A stretch of DNA of 39,092 nt, taken from Clostridiales bacterium (GTDB taxonomy: Bacteria; Bacillota; Clostridia; Lachnospirales; Lachnospiraceae). This document shows, one piece after another, positions 28,354 through 36,869 of this stretch; position 1 is the stretch's first letter, and every line of letters starts with the position of its first letter. The position numbers were made by a program, and so were the translations under genes. The stretch covers positions 1-39,092 of the forward strand of contig JAJQFQ010000030.1 in NCBI GenBank assembly GCA_021201035.1, in the 5' to 3' direction. Under the pieces are notes generated by a model. That model did not search any database. It was not told the origin of the DNA and saw nothing but the letters and a program-made list of their open reading frames with translations.

Positions 28354-30174
28354 ATGTCAGACAAATCACAGAACCCGGACGACATTGAGGAATTTTCCGG
28401 ACTCAACAGGATATTTAAGTCAAAAGCGGTCCAGTGGGTCATAAACAAGATCGGCGACGGCTCGTTCAGCGAGTTTGTTGACGACTGGAAATGGATTTTT
28501 ATATTCAGCAGAAAATATGCGAAGATGATTGTTTTGTATACCATTCTGGGCGTTTGCAGCTCTACGTTGAGCCTCGTATTCTCCGTGGCGAGCAAGTATA
28601 TGATCGATATTATCACCGGGTTTGATTTCAGCATGCTGTGGTTCCTGGCGCTTGTGATGGTCGGCAGCATGGTGGTCAGTCTGGTGTTTTCCAGTCTGGT
28701 CAATCGTATTTCCGCGAAAATCAGTATTCATGTCAACAATGATATTCAGGCAGAAGTGTTTGATCAGATTGTTGACGCGGACTGGCTGGAACTGAGTAAA
28801 TTTGCGAACGGCGATCTGCTGAACCGGTTTAACAACGACATCAGCACGGTATCGTCGAATGCGGTCAGCTGGCTGCCGAATATCATCGTTGCCGTTTACA
28901 ATTTCATTGCGACGTTCTGCGTGATTTTTTACTATGATGCGACCATGGCCTGGATCGCGCTGTCGTCCGCGCCGTTTCTGCTGATCGCCAGCCGTTTCCT
29001 GATGCGCAAGAATAAGGAATACCGGAAACGTGTGCTGGAGATCAACAGCGGCATGATGGGGTTTGAGTCGGAAACGTTTTACAATATGGATACGATCAAA
29101 TCCTTCGGCGTGGCGGGGCATTACAGCCGGGGACTGCGCCGGTGGCAGGAAAAATACAAAAAGTATAACCTGGACTATAATCTGTTTTCCATAAAAACGA
29201 ATATCGGTATGTCGGTGCTCGGTATGGTTGTGTCTTTCGTGGCGTTCGGATATTGTCTGTTCCGGCTGTGGACAGGCGCGATTACATACGGGACGATGAC
29301 GCTGTTTCTGACGCAGCGTTCCCGGCTGACGACGCAGTTTAACTCGATGGTGAATATCATACCGGGCATGCTGAACAGTGCTATTTCCGCGCATCGGATC
29401 CGGGAGCTGATCGAGCTTCCGCGGGAAAAACATATTCCGAAGGAGTCGGAGGAGATGGCAAAGGCTGCGCGCGATGGTTTCGAGGTGCGGATGACCGGTG
29501 TGAATTTTGCCTATGTGGAAAACAATCAGGTGCTGCGCGATTCTGATTTCACGGCAAAGCCGAATGAGATCGTCGCTCTGATTGGTCCGTCCGGCGAGGG
29601 CAAGACAACAATGATCCGTCTGATGCTCGGGCTGACGCATCCCGGCGACGGCAGCGTGTCACTGGTGGATATGAACGGAAACAAGGTGGAGATTAACGCC
29701 GATACGCGGCGGTATTTTTCCTATGTGCCGCAGGGAAATACAATTCTGTCCGGCACGATTGCCGACAACATGCGCATGGTGAAAGAGGACGCCACGGATG
29801 AGGAGATCATTGAGGCGCTCAAGACGGCCTGCGCCTGGGAGTTTGTCTCGAAATTGGAGCACGGTATTCACGGGAAACTGGGAGAGCGCGGGCGCGGCGT
29901 GTCGGAAGGACAGGCACAGCGGATCGCCATCGCCCGGGCGGTCCTGCGCGACGCACCTGTGCTGCTGCTCGATGAGGCCACGAGCGCGCTGGATGTACAG
30001 ACGGAGCGCCGGGTGCTGCGCAATATTATCCGGCAGCGGCCGAATAAGACGATCATCGTGACCACCCACCGCCCCAGCGTGCTGGATATGTGCCGCAGGG
30101 TGTACCGTGTGATGGATACGAAGCTGACGGAGCTGAGCGAGGAAGAATCGCAGGCGATGGTGAAGGATTTCTGA
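28354..30174 (+). CDS. ABC exporter, fused permease/ATPase (no N-terminal C39 peptidase domain seen)
   Basis: Six-TM-type N-half. 'ALIGPSGEGKTTMIRLMLGLTHPGDG', 'FSYVPQGNTILSGTIADNM', 'VSEGQAQRIAIARAVLRDAPVLLLDEATSALD'. Confidence 0.92.
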   Translation: MSDKSQNPDDIEEFSGLNRIFKSKAVQWVINKIGDGSFSEFVDDWKWIFIFSRKYAKMIVLYTILGVCSSTLSLVFSVASKYMIDIITGFDFSMLWFLALVMVGSMVVSLVFSSLVNRISAKISIHVNNDIQAEVFDQIVDADWLELSKFANGDLLNRFNNDISTVSSNAVSWLPNIIVAVYNFIATFCVIFYYDATMAWIALSSAPFLLIASRFLMRKNKEYRKRVLEINSGMMGFESETFYNMDTIKSFGVAGHYSRGLRRWQEKYKKYNLDYNLFSIKTNIGMSVLGMVVSFVAFGYCLFRLWTGAITYGTMTLFLTQRSRLTTQFNSMVNIIPGMLNSAISAHRIRELIELPREKHIPKESEEMAKAARDGFEVRMTGVNFAYVENNQVLRDSDFTAKPNEIVALIGPSGEGKTTMIRLMLGLTHPGDGSVSLVDMNGNKVEINADTRRYFSYVPQGNTILSGTIADNMRMVKEDATDEEIIEALKTACAWEFVSKLEHGIHGKLGERGRGVSEGQAQRIAIARAVLRDAPVLLLDEATSALDVQTERRVLRNIIRQRPNKTIIVTTHRPSVLDMCRRVYRVMDTKLTELSEEESQAMVKDF

Positions 30175-30230
30175 TCATTTGTGTCAGGGTTCGATATCCT
30201 GATATCAGATATTTAACGGAGAGCGGGAAG

Positions 30231-30707
30231 ATGGAGAGTATCATTGAACAGCGGGAGGACATCCGCAGGGTAGACAATCAGGAGTATCTCGGCATGCTGA
30301 AGGGATTGATTCTGGATGGGAAAGATGTGTCCCTTCTTGTGAGCGGCAGCAGTATGAGTCCGTTTATCATTCACCAGCGGGATTCCGTGATTCTGGCTCC
30401 GGTCAGAGAACCTTTGAAAAAAGGAGATATCGTTTTCTATCAGAGGGAAAACGCGGACTATGTTCTGCACCGGATCCGCCGTGTTCATGCGGACGGCACA
30501 TATGATATCATCGGGGATGCGCAGATTGAGATAGAACCCGGTGTGAGACGGGAGCAGATATTTGCCGTTGTCACGATGGTGTGCAGGAAGGGGCGCGATA
30601 TTCGCCCCGGTGATTTCTGGTGGTTTTTTTTCGCACGGGTGTGGCTGCGGATCATTCCGTTGCGTCATTTTGTCATGTGTGTTTATGGTTTCCTGAGGAT
30701 GCGGTGA
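30231..30707 (+). CDS. S24/S26-like signal peptidase family protein (Ser-His type)
   Basis: 'LLVSGSSMSPFIIHQRDSVILAP...LKKGDIVFYQRENADYVLHRIRRVHADGTYDIIGDAQIEIEPGV'. The catalytic-Ser box SGSSM and His in 'VLHRI' replace the bacterial SPase Lys. Confidence 0.82.
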   Translation: MESIIEQREDIRRVDNQEYLGMLKGLILDGKDVSLLVSGSSMSPFIIHQRDSVILAPVREPLKKGDIVFYQRENADYVLHRIRRVHADGTYDIIGDAQIEIEPGVRREQIFAVVTMVCRKGRDIRPGDFWWFFFARVWLRIIPLRHFVMCVYGFLRMR

Positions 30708-30726
30708 ATGATAAAATCAAATAGGC

Positions 30727-32310
30727 TTACCGGAACCTCTCAATGATGCAGGTATGCTTTTTCCCTTTGTCATTTTTGTTATAATTGATGCCGACAAGCA
30801 GAAGATTATCTGTATATTTTTGCAGGGCGCCGTCATATCGCCTGTCGCGGATCTGCCGGATGGCGCCGTCCGCCGTCTGATTATACTTCAGTTCAATCAG
30901 AAGCGCCGGTTTATCCACATGAGGCGCGGGGATGAATGCAAGATCGGCAAACCCTTTCCCTGACGGAAACTCACGGACAATCGTATAATAATTGCGTGCT
31001 GTGTAGTAGGCCAGCGTGACCGCGCAGCTCAGAGAATTCTCGTCGTTGTACTGTAATACAGAAACATTCAGGTCGTGAACTCGTTCCAAAGCTGTTTCCA
31101 CGGCCGCACTGTCTTCGTTGATGGTTGCCTGCAGAAGATCTTCGGATGATGCGAGTGCAGAGGCGATTTCTTCCCAACCGTCTCCTTCAACCGCGTTCTG
31201 AAAAGCCCCGGCAATCTCCAGATTGGGAATATACACCTGTCCGTTTTTTTCATGATATCCCAGATAGCCCAGATGGATCAGCAGGGTCAGTACATCATCT
31301 TTGCTGTTGAAGGATGTAATATCATTCTGAAAACGTGCAATCTCAATTTTGATTTTCCCGCCTCCCAGCATGGCAACAATGGCGTCTTTTAATCCGTCAA
31401 AGTTCATGCTGATATAGCTTTTCAGGGATTCATATGTCTCAGAACCGGTCCAGTAATTTCGAAAACGCTTCCTTTTCACCGCTGACATCACGGAATCAGG
31501 GCTGTACACACAACCGTGATCTTCAAAAGAATATCCGTCATACCAGCGTTTCATTTTTTCAAAATCAACTTCATTTTCCAGGCATAAATCCCTGACTTCT
31601 TCCTCCGTGAAACCGACGTACTCTGAGAGCATATCCGGGTTGGTCATGGAATATTCTTCGAAATCAGTCAGTGCAGACTCTGTGCCGTATTTTTTAATCG
31701 GCAGAATGCCGGTCATATATGCGCCTGCGAGCGCAGACTTCATGGACGGCCCACCTTTAAAAAGACCTCTTAAAAACCGCAGATAAGATTTCTGCAGTTC
31801 GTCGTTATGCTTCACTTCGCGAAACAGGGCATCCCATTCATCTATGATGAGGAAAAACTTTTCATTCGTCCTTCGGCTCACGTTCAGTATGGCGTTGGCA
31901 AGGATCGTTTCGTCCGCTTTCACATAATCGGGAAATGCCTCCCGAAGCTCTTCGATTACAGATCTCTGAATAACGGAAAGGACATCACAGATATCGTCTG
32001 TCACAGAGATAAACCATGTGATATCCAGATAAATCACATCAAATGCATTCAGATACTTTTTATAAGAATGGCGGTGTGAAATCTCCAGCCCGTCAAATAA
32101 TTCTCCGGAATCACAGCTCTTGTCATAATATGCTGCCAGCATGGCCGCAGCGAACGATTTCCCAAAACGACGGGGACGGCTAAAGCAGGTCAGACTGCGG
32201 GCGGTATCAATCGTCTGGTTGATATAATCAATCAGACCGGTCTTGTCAACGTAAGTTCCGTTTCGGATCTGACGGAATGCTTCATTTCCGCAATTGAGAT
32301 ACATGCCCAT
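30727..32310 (-). CDS. AAA-ATPase-like / PD-(D/E)XK nuclease superfamily protein
   Basis: 'RQIRNGTYVDKTGLIDYINQTIDTARSLTCFSRPRRFGKSFAAAMLAAYYD' at the N-terminus. C-terminus 'FPSGKGFADLAFIPAPHVDKPALLIELKYNQTADGAIRQIRDRRY'. Strong aggagg RBS upstream. Confidence 0.92.
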   Translation of the reverse strand: MGMYLNCGNEAFRQIRNGTYVDKTGLIDYINQTIDTARSLTCFSRPRRFGKSFAAAMLAAYYDKSCDSGELFDGLEISHRHSYKKYLNAFDVIYLDITWFISVTDDICDVLSVIQRSVIEELREAFPDYVKADETILANAILNVSRRTNEKFFLIIDEWDALFREVKHNDELQKSYLRFLRGLFKGGPSMKSALAGAYMTGILPIKKYGTESALTDFEEYSMTNPDMLSEYVGFTEEEVRDLCLENEVDFEKMKRWYDGYSFEDHGCVYSPDSVMSAVKRKRFRNYWTGSETYESLKSYISMNFDGLKDAIVAMLGGGKIKIEIARFQNDITSFNSKDDVLTLLIHLGYLGYHEKNGQVYIPNLEIAGAFQNAVEGDGWEEIASALASSEDLLQATINEDSAAVETALERVHDLNVSVLQYNDENSLSCAVTLAYYTARNYYTIVREFPSGKGFADLAFIPAPHVDKPALLIELKYNQTADGAIRQIRDRRYDGALQKYTDNLLLVGINYNKNDKGKKHTCIIERFR

Positions 32311-32351
32311 ATGTTGAACGCCTCCTGTTTTCCGGTTTCGCTTTGATATTC

Positions 32352-32380
32352 ATTCTAACATGCGGTGTCCGGGTTCGCAA
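32352..32380 (-). promoter_or_regulatory. Candidate sigma-A promoter for the AAA/PD-(D/E)XK gene
   Basis: Minus strand TTGCGA, 17-nt spacer, TAGAAT. Confidence 0.55.
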
Positions 32381-32449
32381 GGCACAATTTACGTCATGCA
32401 TCTGTTCCTGTAATTTATAAAAAATTTAGAAAGTTTATATTTTATTACC

Positions 32450-32462
32450 GGGGTCAGACCCC
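32450..32462. repeat. Perfect palindrome GGGGTC-A-GACCCC
   Basis: ggggtcagacccc read directly. Confidence 0.95.
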
Positions 32463-32471
32463 CTCCTCAAA

Positions 32472-32490
32472 TTGATGCAAGATGTATCAA
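32472..32490. repeat. Dyad ttgatgca-aga-tgtatcaa (7/8 arm match)
   Basis: Read directly; operator-like size and AT-rich setting. Confidence 0.7.
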
Positions 32491-32549
32491 TGTATTTCAC
32501 AATTTATATGGAGTAAAGTCTTTATTATATTTATAAAAGAAAAACAGCT

Positions 32550-32577
32550 ATACCACTTTTTGAAACAAATGTGGTAT
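32550..32577. repeat. Inverted repeat ATACCAC...GTGGTAT (7-bp arms, 14-nt loop)
   Basis: Read directly. Confidence 0.8.
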
Positions 32578-32636
32578 TTTGCACAAAAATAATCGAATTA
32601 AAAGGACTTAAATTGTGATAATTGCATAATTTTTTA

Positions 32637-32665
32637 TTGACATCCGACGAAAAACAAAGTATCCT
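32637..32665 (+). promoter_or_regulatory. Candidate sigma-A promoter for the pqqD-VWA-peptide operon
   Basis: TTGACA (32637-32642), 17-nt spacer, TATCCT (32660-32665). Confidence 0.6.
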
Positions 32666-32770
32666 TACATTGTAATGTTTTGAGTGAGAGTGGACTTGTA
32701 TAAGGCAGTGAAATGCTTTAAGAAAGCCAGATGATTTATGCTTCGCGGAAGCAGCAGAAAGGCAGAACCG

Positions 32771-33058
32771 ATGGACAATACAACACGATTTCAGAGAAAT
32801 CCGGATTATATTTTCAGAAATATAGTTGGTGAGGCTGTTCTGGTTCCTACAGGTAAGGCGTGTCAGGATTTTAACGGAATGGCGACTATGAACGGCACGG
32901 GGGTTTTCCTCTGGGAATTGCTGGAAAAGGAGAGGACATTGTCTGAACTGAGTCAGTGTCTGGCTGAAAAGTATGATCTGGATGTAAAACAATGTATGGA
33001 GGATGCTGCGGAATTCCTGAAGGAAGCACAGGAAAAACATGTTGTCATACAGTGTTGA
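32771..33058 (+). CDS. PqqD family protein (RiPP recognition element-like)
   Basis: 'NPDYIFRNIVGEAVLVPTGKACQDFNGMATMNGTGVFLWELLEKERTLSELSQCLAEKYDLDVKQCMEDAAEFLKEAQEK'. ORF track start 32738 sits in a hairpin; ATG 32771 is preferred. Confidence 0.9.
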   Translation: MDNTTRFQRNPDYIFRNIVGEAVLVPTGKACQDFNGMATMNGTGVFLWELLEKERTLSELSQCLAEKYDLDVKQCMEDAAEFLKEAQEKHVVIQC

Positions 33059-33069
33059 CGCGGTTATTC

Positions 33070-33088
33070 ATTGCTGATAGCAATTTTT
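33070..33088 (+). terminator. Weak intrinsic terminator/attenuator-like hairpin between pqqD and the VWA gene
   Basis: attgct-gat-agcaat followed by a T tract. Confidence 0.35.
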
Positions 33089-33141
33089 ATATAGAACAAT
33101 CTAATTCACAACAACCTGAATTTAAGGAAGGAGAATGAGAA

Positions 33142-36100
33142 ATGAGGATGAAAAAGAAAATTCCGAAACGAGTCCTTGCTATGTTTCTCTCGCTGGCTTT
33201 GGTGTTGGCACTTGTGCCGGCAGCGGCATCTTTTGCGGCAGATGAAGAGAGCGGAGATAGCGGAGAGACGACTACCAGCGGTATTGAGCTGAGTAAGACG
33301 GCCACGCTGGAGGATGATGGTACGTATACCATTAATCTGGAGGCGTATGCGACCGGTACCACTGCCACCAGCACCACTAGCGAATCCGTTCCCCTGGATA
33401 TCGTAATGGTCATCGACGAGTCCGGCTCCATGACGTATCCCACAGGAGACGCCATCAAGCTTTCCAACGCCGACACGACCAACGGAGCCGAAGAGGGCTA
33501 TTACGTTTACGAAGTAACCACATCATCTACTGGGTTTAACGGCCAGACTACGACGACAACAACATACTACAAGGTTCGCTATTATAACGGCAACTGGCAG
33601 TATTATAAAGATACAACTTCAGGTCAGGGAATGCAGCAGAATACAACTTACACTTGGACCGATTTCTCCGACCAGTCCAGCACAACCGTCTACCGCACCC
33701 GCCTGTCCGTGCTGAAGGAGGCGGCTACTCAGTTTGTTAACAGCATCGCCGATGATGCAAAGACCACCGGCATGGATCACCGCATCTCCATTGTAGGTTA
33801 TGCAGGCGATAGTAGTAGTACAGGTAATCAGTCATCAGAATCTTACCGCATCACCAGCAACGGAAGTAGCACAGGCAGCTATCTCGATACCGGTCTGTTC
33901 ATCGGCGCGGACGGCAAGATGACGAACTATTCCACGAGCTTGGGCACCGATACCTATTATAGCTCTTTGGTCTATGCCTACGACACCACTAACAGCAAGG
34001 TGAACGGAAACTTGACCGCTGCTATCGACAACTTCGCCTGCAACGGCGGCACCTACACCGAGTATGGTCTGCTGATGGCGCAGAAGGTATTCGACAGCAT
34101 TGATTACAACGAGACCGACACCTATACCAAGCAGGACGGCACCACGGCCGGCCGTGAGCGAATTGTTGTTCTGTTCACAGATGGTGAGACAAACAGCGAC
34201 ATCAGCACTGTCTTGGGCTACTCTAACACGTTGAAGAAGTCGACCTCAGATAAAGGTTATGGCGCGGACATCTTCTGCGTTGGTTTCGGCGACAGCACCA
34301 GCGAGGATTTCCTGACCCATATTTCTTCGAATTATTCTACTGATGCAAGTTACTCCAGCGGCAATCAGGGCGGCGGTCCAGGAGGCCAAGGTGGTTCCAG
34401 CCAGGCAGGCTATGGCGGCACTTCTGTTGCTACCGGCTACTATATGACCGCAGACAGCCTGGACGCTCTGAAAAATGTGTTCAGCACCATCACCTCGACC
34501 ATCACCACGCCGACCACCAGCGTCACGCTGGGTGCTGACGCCGTGATGAAGGACATCATGGGTGACGGCTTCACATTGACGGATGATTCTAAGGTCACTA
34601 TCAAAACGGTGGGAGGAACAAGCGACGGCACGACCATCACCTGGGGTGATGAGACTACAAACAACGCAAGCTACAAAATCAGCGAAGATAATACAACCGT
34701 CTCCGTCACCGGTTTCGACTATGCTGACAAGTACATTTCCAGCGGCCATGCAGGCGAAAAACTTTGCGTCACCATCACCGGCGTTCTTCCGACAGATGCT
34801 GCTGTGACAGGCGAGGAGGTTAACACCAATAAAGCCACATCCGGCATTTACGCGACAGCGGAAGCAGAGGAAGCAACAGCGACATTCAATCAGCCGCAGA
34901 CAATCTTAACGAAGAAGGCTTATGTATTGGATTATGCCAAGATGGCGACGCTGACTGATCTTGATCAGAATACCAGCGTGACCAGTATTGTAAACGAGAT
35001 TAAGGATCTTACAGGTGTTAATAACGATTTGAGCCAGACCTATGGCAACTTAGCTTTGGATTTGGATAATAACATAGTGACATACACGCCAAAAACAACT
35101 TTGTGGGATGGCTATGACAGCTTCTATGTGTTTGGTAAGACTGACAGTGAGACAATAACTAGCTATTCAGCAAATAGTAACGGCAACCTCTGGAGTAAGG
35201 TCAGTGTTATCCCTGCCAACAATGTTTATTATGAGGATGACTTCGTAACTACTTATACAGATGATACTGAGACTGAGACTGCTACAGTGGGCATCGTCTA
35301 CAGCAAGGGTAATTGGTCGGTAGTTGGTGAAAGCGCCGGTAACACCGAAACTGCTAACGGTGGAACTTACGGTTACGGATGGGAAGAATCTTTAGCGAAT
35401 GATATAACCTACAGCGATGGTTCTGCTTATGCATCAGGTACGTATGGCGCAACAGCTGAATTTACCTTTACCGGTACGGGCGTTGATATTTATAGCCGGA
35501 CAAATATGGAATCCGGGATGCTCATTGTCAAACTGACCAGTAAGACAACAGAGAAATCTCAGGGTCTGATTATCAATGGATTGGCTGAGTCAGGTGATTA
35601 TTATCAGATTCCGACGGCATCTTTCAATAATCTGGATTATGACACATATACAGTTACGTTAACTGTAATGTCGGACGGAACTGATGTTTATACTTACTAT
35701 TTGGATGGAATTCGTGTTTACAACCCGTTAGGTACAGTAACTGAAGAAAACGGAGATGCTTATGATGCGTATGCAGCTGATAATGAGTTGAATGCTGTGT
35801 TTACTGAAGTGCGTGATCTTCTGATAACGGCCAATACCTTTGATGCTTCCAGTTCGAATACGGTGACCGGTCCTGTATTCATTGATGAGGTTGATGATGA
35901 GACTGGAGTTCCGACGTGTGATATAGCAACATACAAGACATATGGTCCTGAGAACGAGGTTTATCTTGCGGCTGATCAGGCGATTGTCTTTAAAGTGGAT
36001 CCAAGCGGCAGTTATACTTACTATCTGGGTCTCAAAGCTCCTGCCGGTAGTACAATAGCTTCTGTTACCAATGGTAATGAAGAAAATGCAGCTAATATTG

Positions 36101-36519
36101 AAATAAATGCTGCTTCTGACCTTTATTATGAGATTACTCCGAACAGCAATGGCTACATCATGGTGAAGAACACCGGTACAAATCTGCTTTCCATCACCAA
36201 ACTGCGCACTACGACCACTACTGCCTCCGCTTCTGATGGCATTTCAACAGCAAGTTTGGATGAGCTGGTTGCTTATGCCAACAGCTTTAGCCTGTTAAGT
36301 ACAGTTTCTTATACAGATGATGCTGTTACGGAGGAGGAATTGGAAGGCAATACAGAAACCGGAGATGTGATTGAAGATTTGGATGAGGATGATATTGTTA
36401 TCGACAATCCGACAGAAGATACAGAGAATCAGCAGGAAGAGGAGACAGATAACAGTCAGCAATCCATTTTCAGCAGTTTGCTTAGCAGCATTCGCAACTG
36501 GTTTAATAAAAGGAGATGA
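33142..36519 (+). CDS. Large secreted VWA-domain protein with signal peptide, no LPXTG motif seen
   Basis: 'MRMKKKIPKRVLAMFLSLALVLALVPAAASFAA' signal peptide. MIDAS 'PLDIVMVIDESGSMTYP', 'RIVVLFTDGETNSD', 'GADIFCVGFGD'. C-terminus acidic, then SSLLSSIRNWFNKRR. Confidence 0.88.
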   Translation: MRMKKKIPKRVLAMFLSLALVLALVPAAASFAADEESGDSGETTTSGIELSKTATLEDDGTYTINLEAYATGTTATSTTSESVPLDIVMVIDESGSMTYPTGDAIKLSNADTTNGAEEGYYVYEVTTSSTGFNGQTTTTTTYYKVRYYNGNWQYYKDTTSGQGMQQNTTYTWTDFSDQSSTTVYRTRLSVLKEAATQFVNSIADDAKTTGMDHRISIVGYAGDSSSTGNQSSESYRITSNGSSTGSYLDTGLFIGADGKMTNYSTSLGTDTYYSSLVYAYDTTNSKVNGNLTAAIDNFACNGGTYTEYGLLMAQKVFDSIDYNETDTYTKQDGTTAGRERIVVLFTDGETNSDISTVLGYSNTLKKSTSDKGYGADIFCVGFGDSTSEDFLTHISSNYSTDASYSSGNQGGGPGGQGGSSQAGYGGTSVATGYYMTADSLDALKNVFSTITSTITTPTTSVTLGADAVMKDIMGDGFTLTDDSKVTIKTVGGTSDGTTITWGDETTNNASYKISEDNTTVSVTGFDYADKYISSGHAGEKLCVTITGVLPTDAAVTGEEVNTNKATSGIYATAEAEEATATFNQPQTILTKKAYVLDYAKMATLTDLDQNTSVTSIVNEIKDLTGVNNDLSQTYGNLALDLDNNIVTYTPKTTLWDGYDSFYVFGKTDSETITSYSANSNGNLWSKVSVIPANNVYYEDDFVTTYTDDTETETATVGIVYSKGNWSVVGESAGNTETANGGTYGYGWEESLANDITYSDGSAYASGTYGATAEFTFTGTGVDIYSRTNMESGMLIVKLTSKTTEKSQGLIINGLAESGDYYQIPTASFNNLDYDTYTVTLTVMSDGTDVYTYYLDGIRVYNPLGTVTEENGDAYDAYAADNELNAVFTEVRDLLITANTFDASSSNTVTGPVFIDEVDDETGVPTCDIATYKTYGPENEVYLAADQAIVFKVDPSGSYTYYLGLKAPAGSTIASVTNGNEENAANIEINAASDLYYEITPNSNGYIMVKNTGTNLLSITKLRTTTTTASASDGISTASLDELVAYANSFSLLSTVSYTDDAVTEEELEGNTETGDVIEDLDEDDIVIDNPTEDTENQQEEETDNSQQSIFSSLLSSIRNWFNKRR

Positions 36520-36524
36520 GAGTA

Positions 36525-36782
36525 TTGAAAGTTAATTATGAAAAGCCTGTTATTATATTTGAAACCTTTGCGTTGAGTCAAACTATTGCTCAAGACTGCG
36601 GAGAGTCAGCAATTGGAAATACGAATCATTACAGTAAGAGTTCGTGCGGTTATTATGTGGGAGATGGGACTGTTTGGACATCAGACAATTTAGGGTGTGG
36701 TGTTGCATGGCCTGAGGATATAGCTGTAAACGGATATTGTTACAATAATCCTGACGGCGGCATCAGTGTTTTCAGTTCCTGA
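36525..36782 (+). CDS. Candidate modified-peptide precursor, 85 aa, four Cys, C-terminal Ser
   Basis: MKVNYEKPVIIFETFALSQTIAQDCGESAIGNTNHYSKSSCGYYVGDGTVWTSDNLGCGVAWPEDIAVNGYCYNNPDGGISVFSS. TTG 36525 lies 9 nt after AGGAG, whereas ATG 36516 directly abuts it. Lies between the PqqD/VWA genes and the HprK-like/rSAM genes. Confidence 0.7.
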   Translation: MKVNYEKPVIIFETFALSQTIAQDCGESAIGNTNHYSKSSCGYYVGDGTVWTSDNLGCGVAWPEDIAVNGYCYNNPDGGISVFSS

Positions 36783-36824
36783 TGAGAGCATATGAAGTCG
36801 CGGAAGTGACGATATAACGTTGGG

Positions 36825-36855
36825 GCGGTTGGGTGAAAGCCCGACCGCCTTCTTC
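36825..36855 (+). terminator. Intrinsic terminator/attenuator downstream of the peptide gene
   Basis: ggcggttgg-gtgaaag-ccgaccgcc (9-bp stem, one G-U) followed by ttcttct. Confidence 0.6.
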
Positions 36856-36869
36856 TGTATAAGAAAGAA

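Noticed and set aside
28420-29640. 406-aa minus-strand ORF
   Set aside because: Antisense to the ABC exporter CDS in GC-rich DNA; no recognisable protein motif.
32738-32770. Upstream ATG start for pqqD (MLRGSSRKAEP...)
   Set aside because: Start sits in the hairpin tgcttc-gcg-gaagca; PqqD homology begins near ATG 32771.
36200-36519. LPXTG-type sorting signal at the VWA C-terminus
   Set aside because: No LPXTG-like motif followed by a hydrophobic helix; C-terminus is acidic, then SSLLSSIRNWFNKRR.
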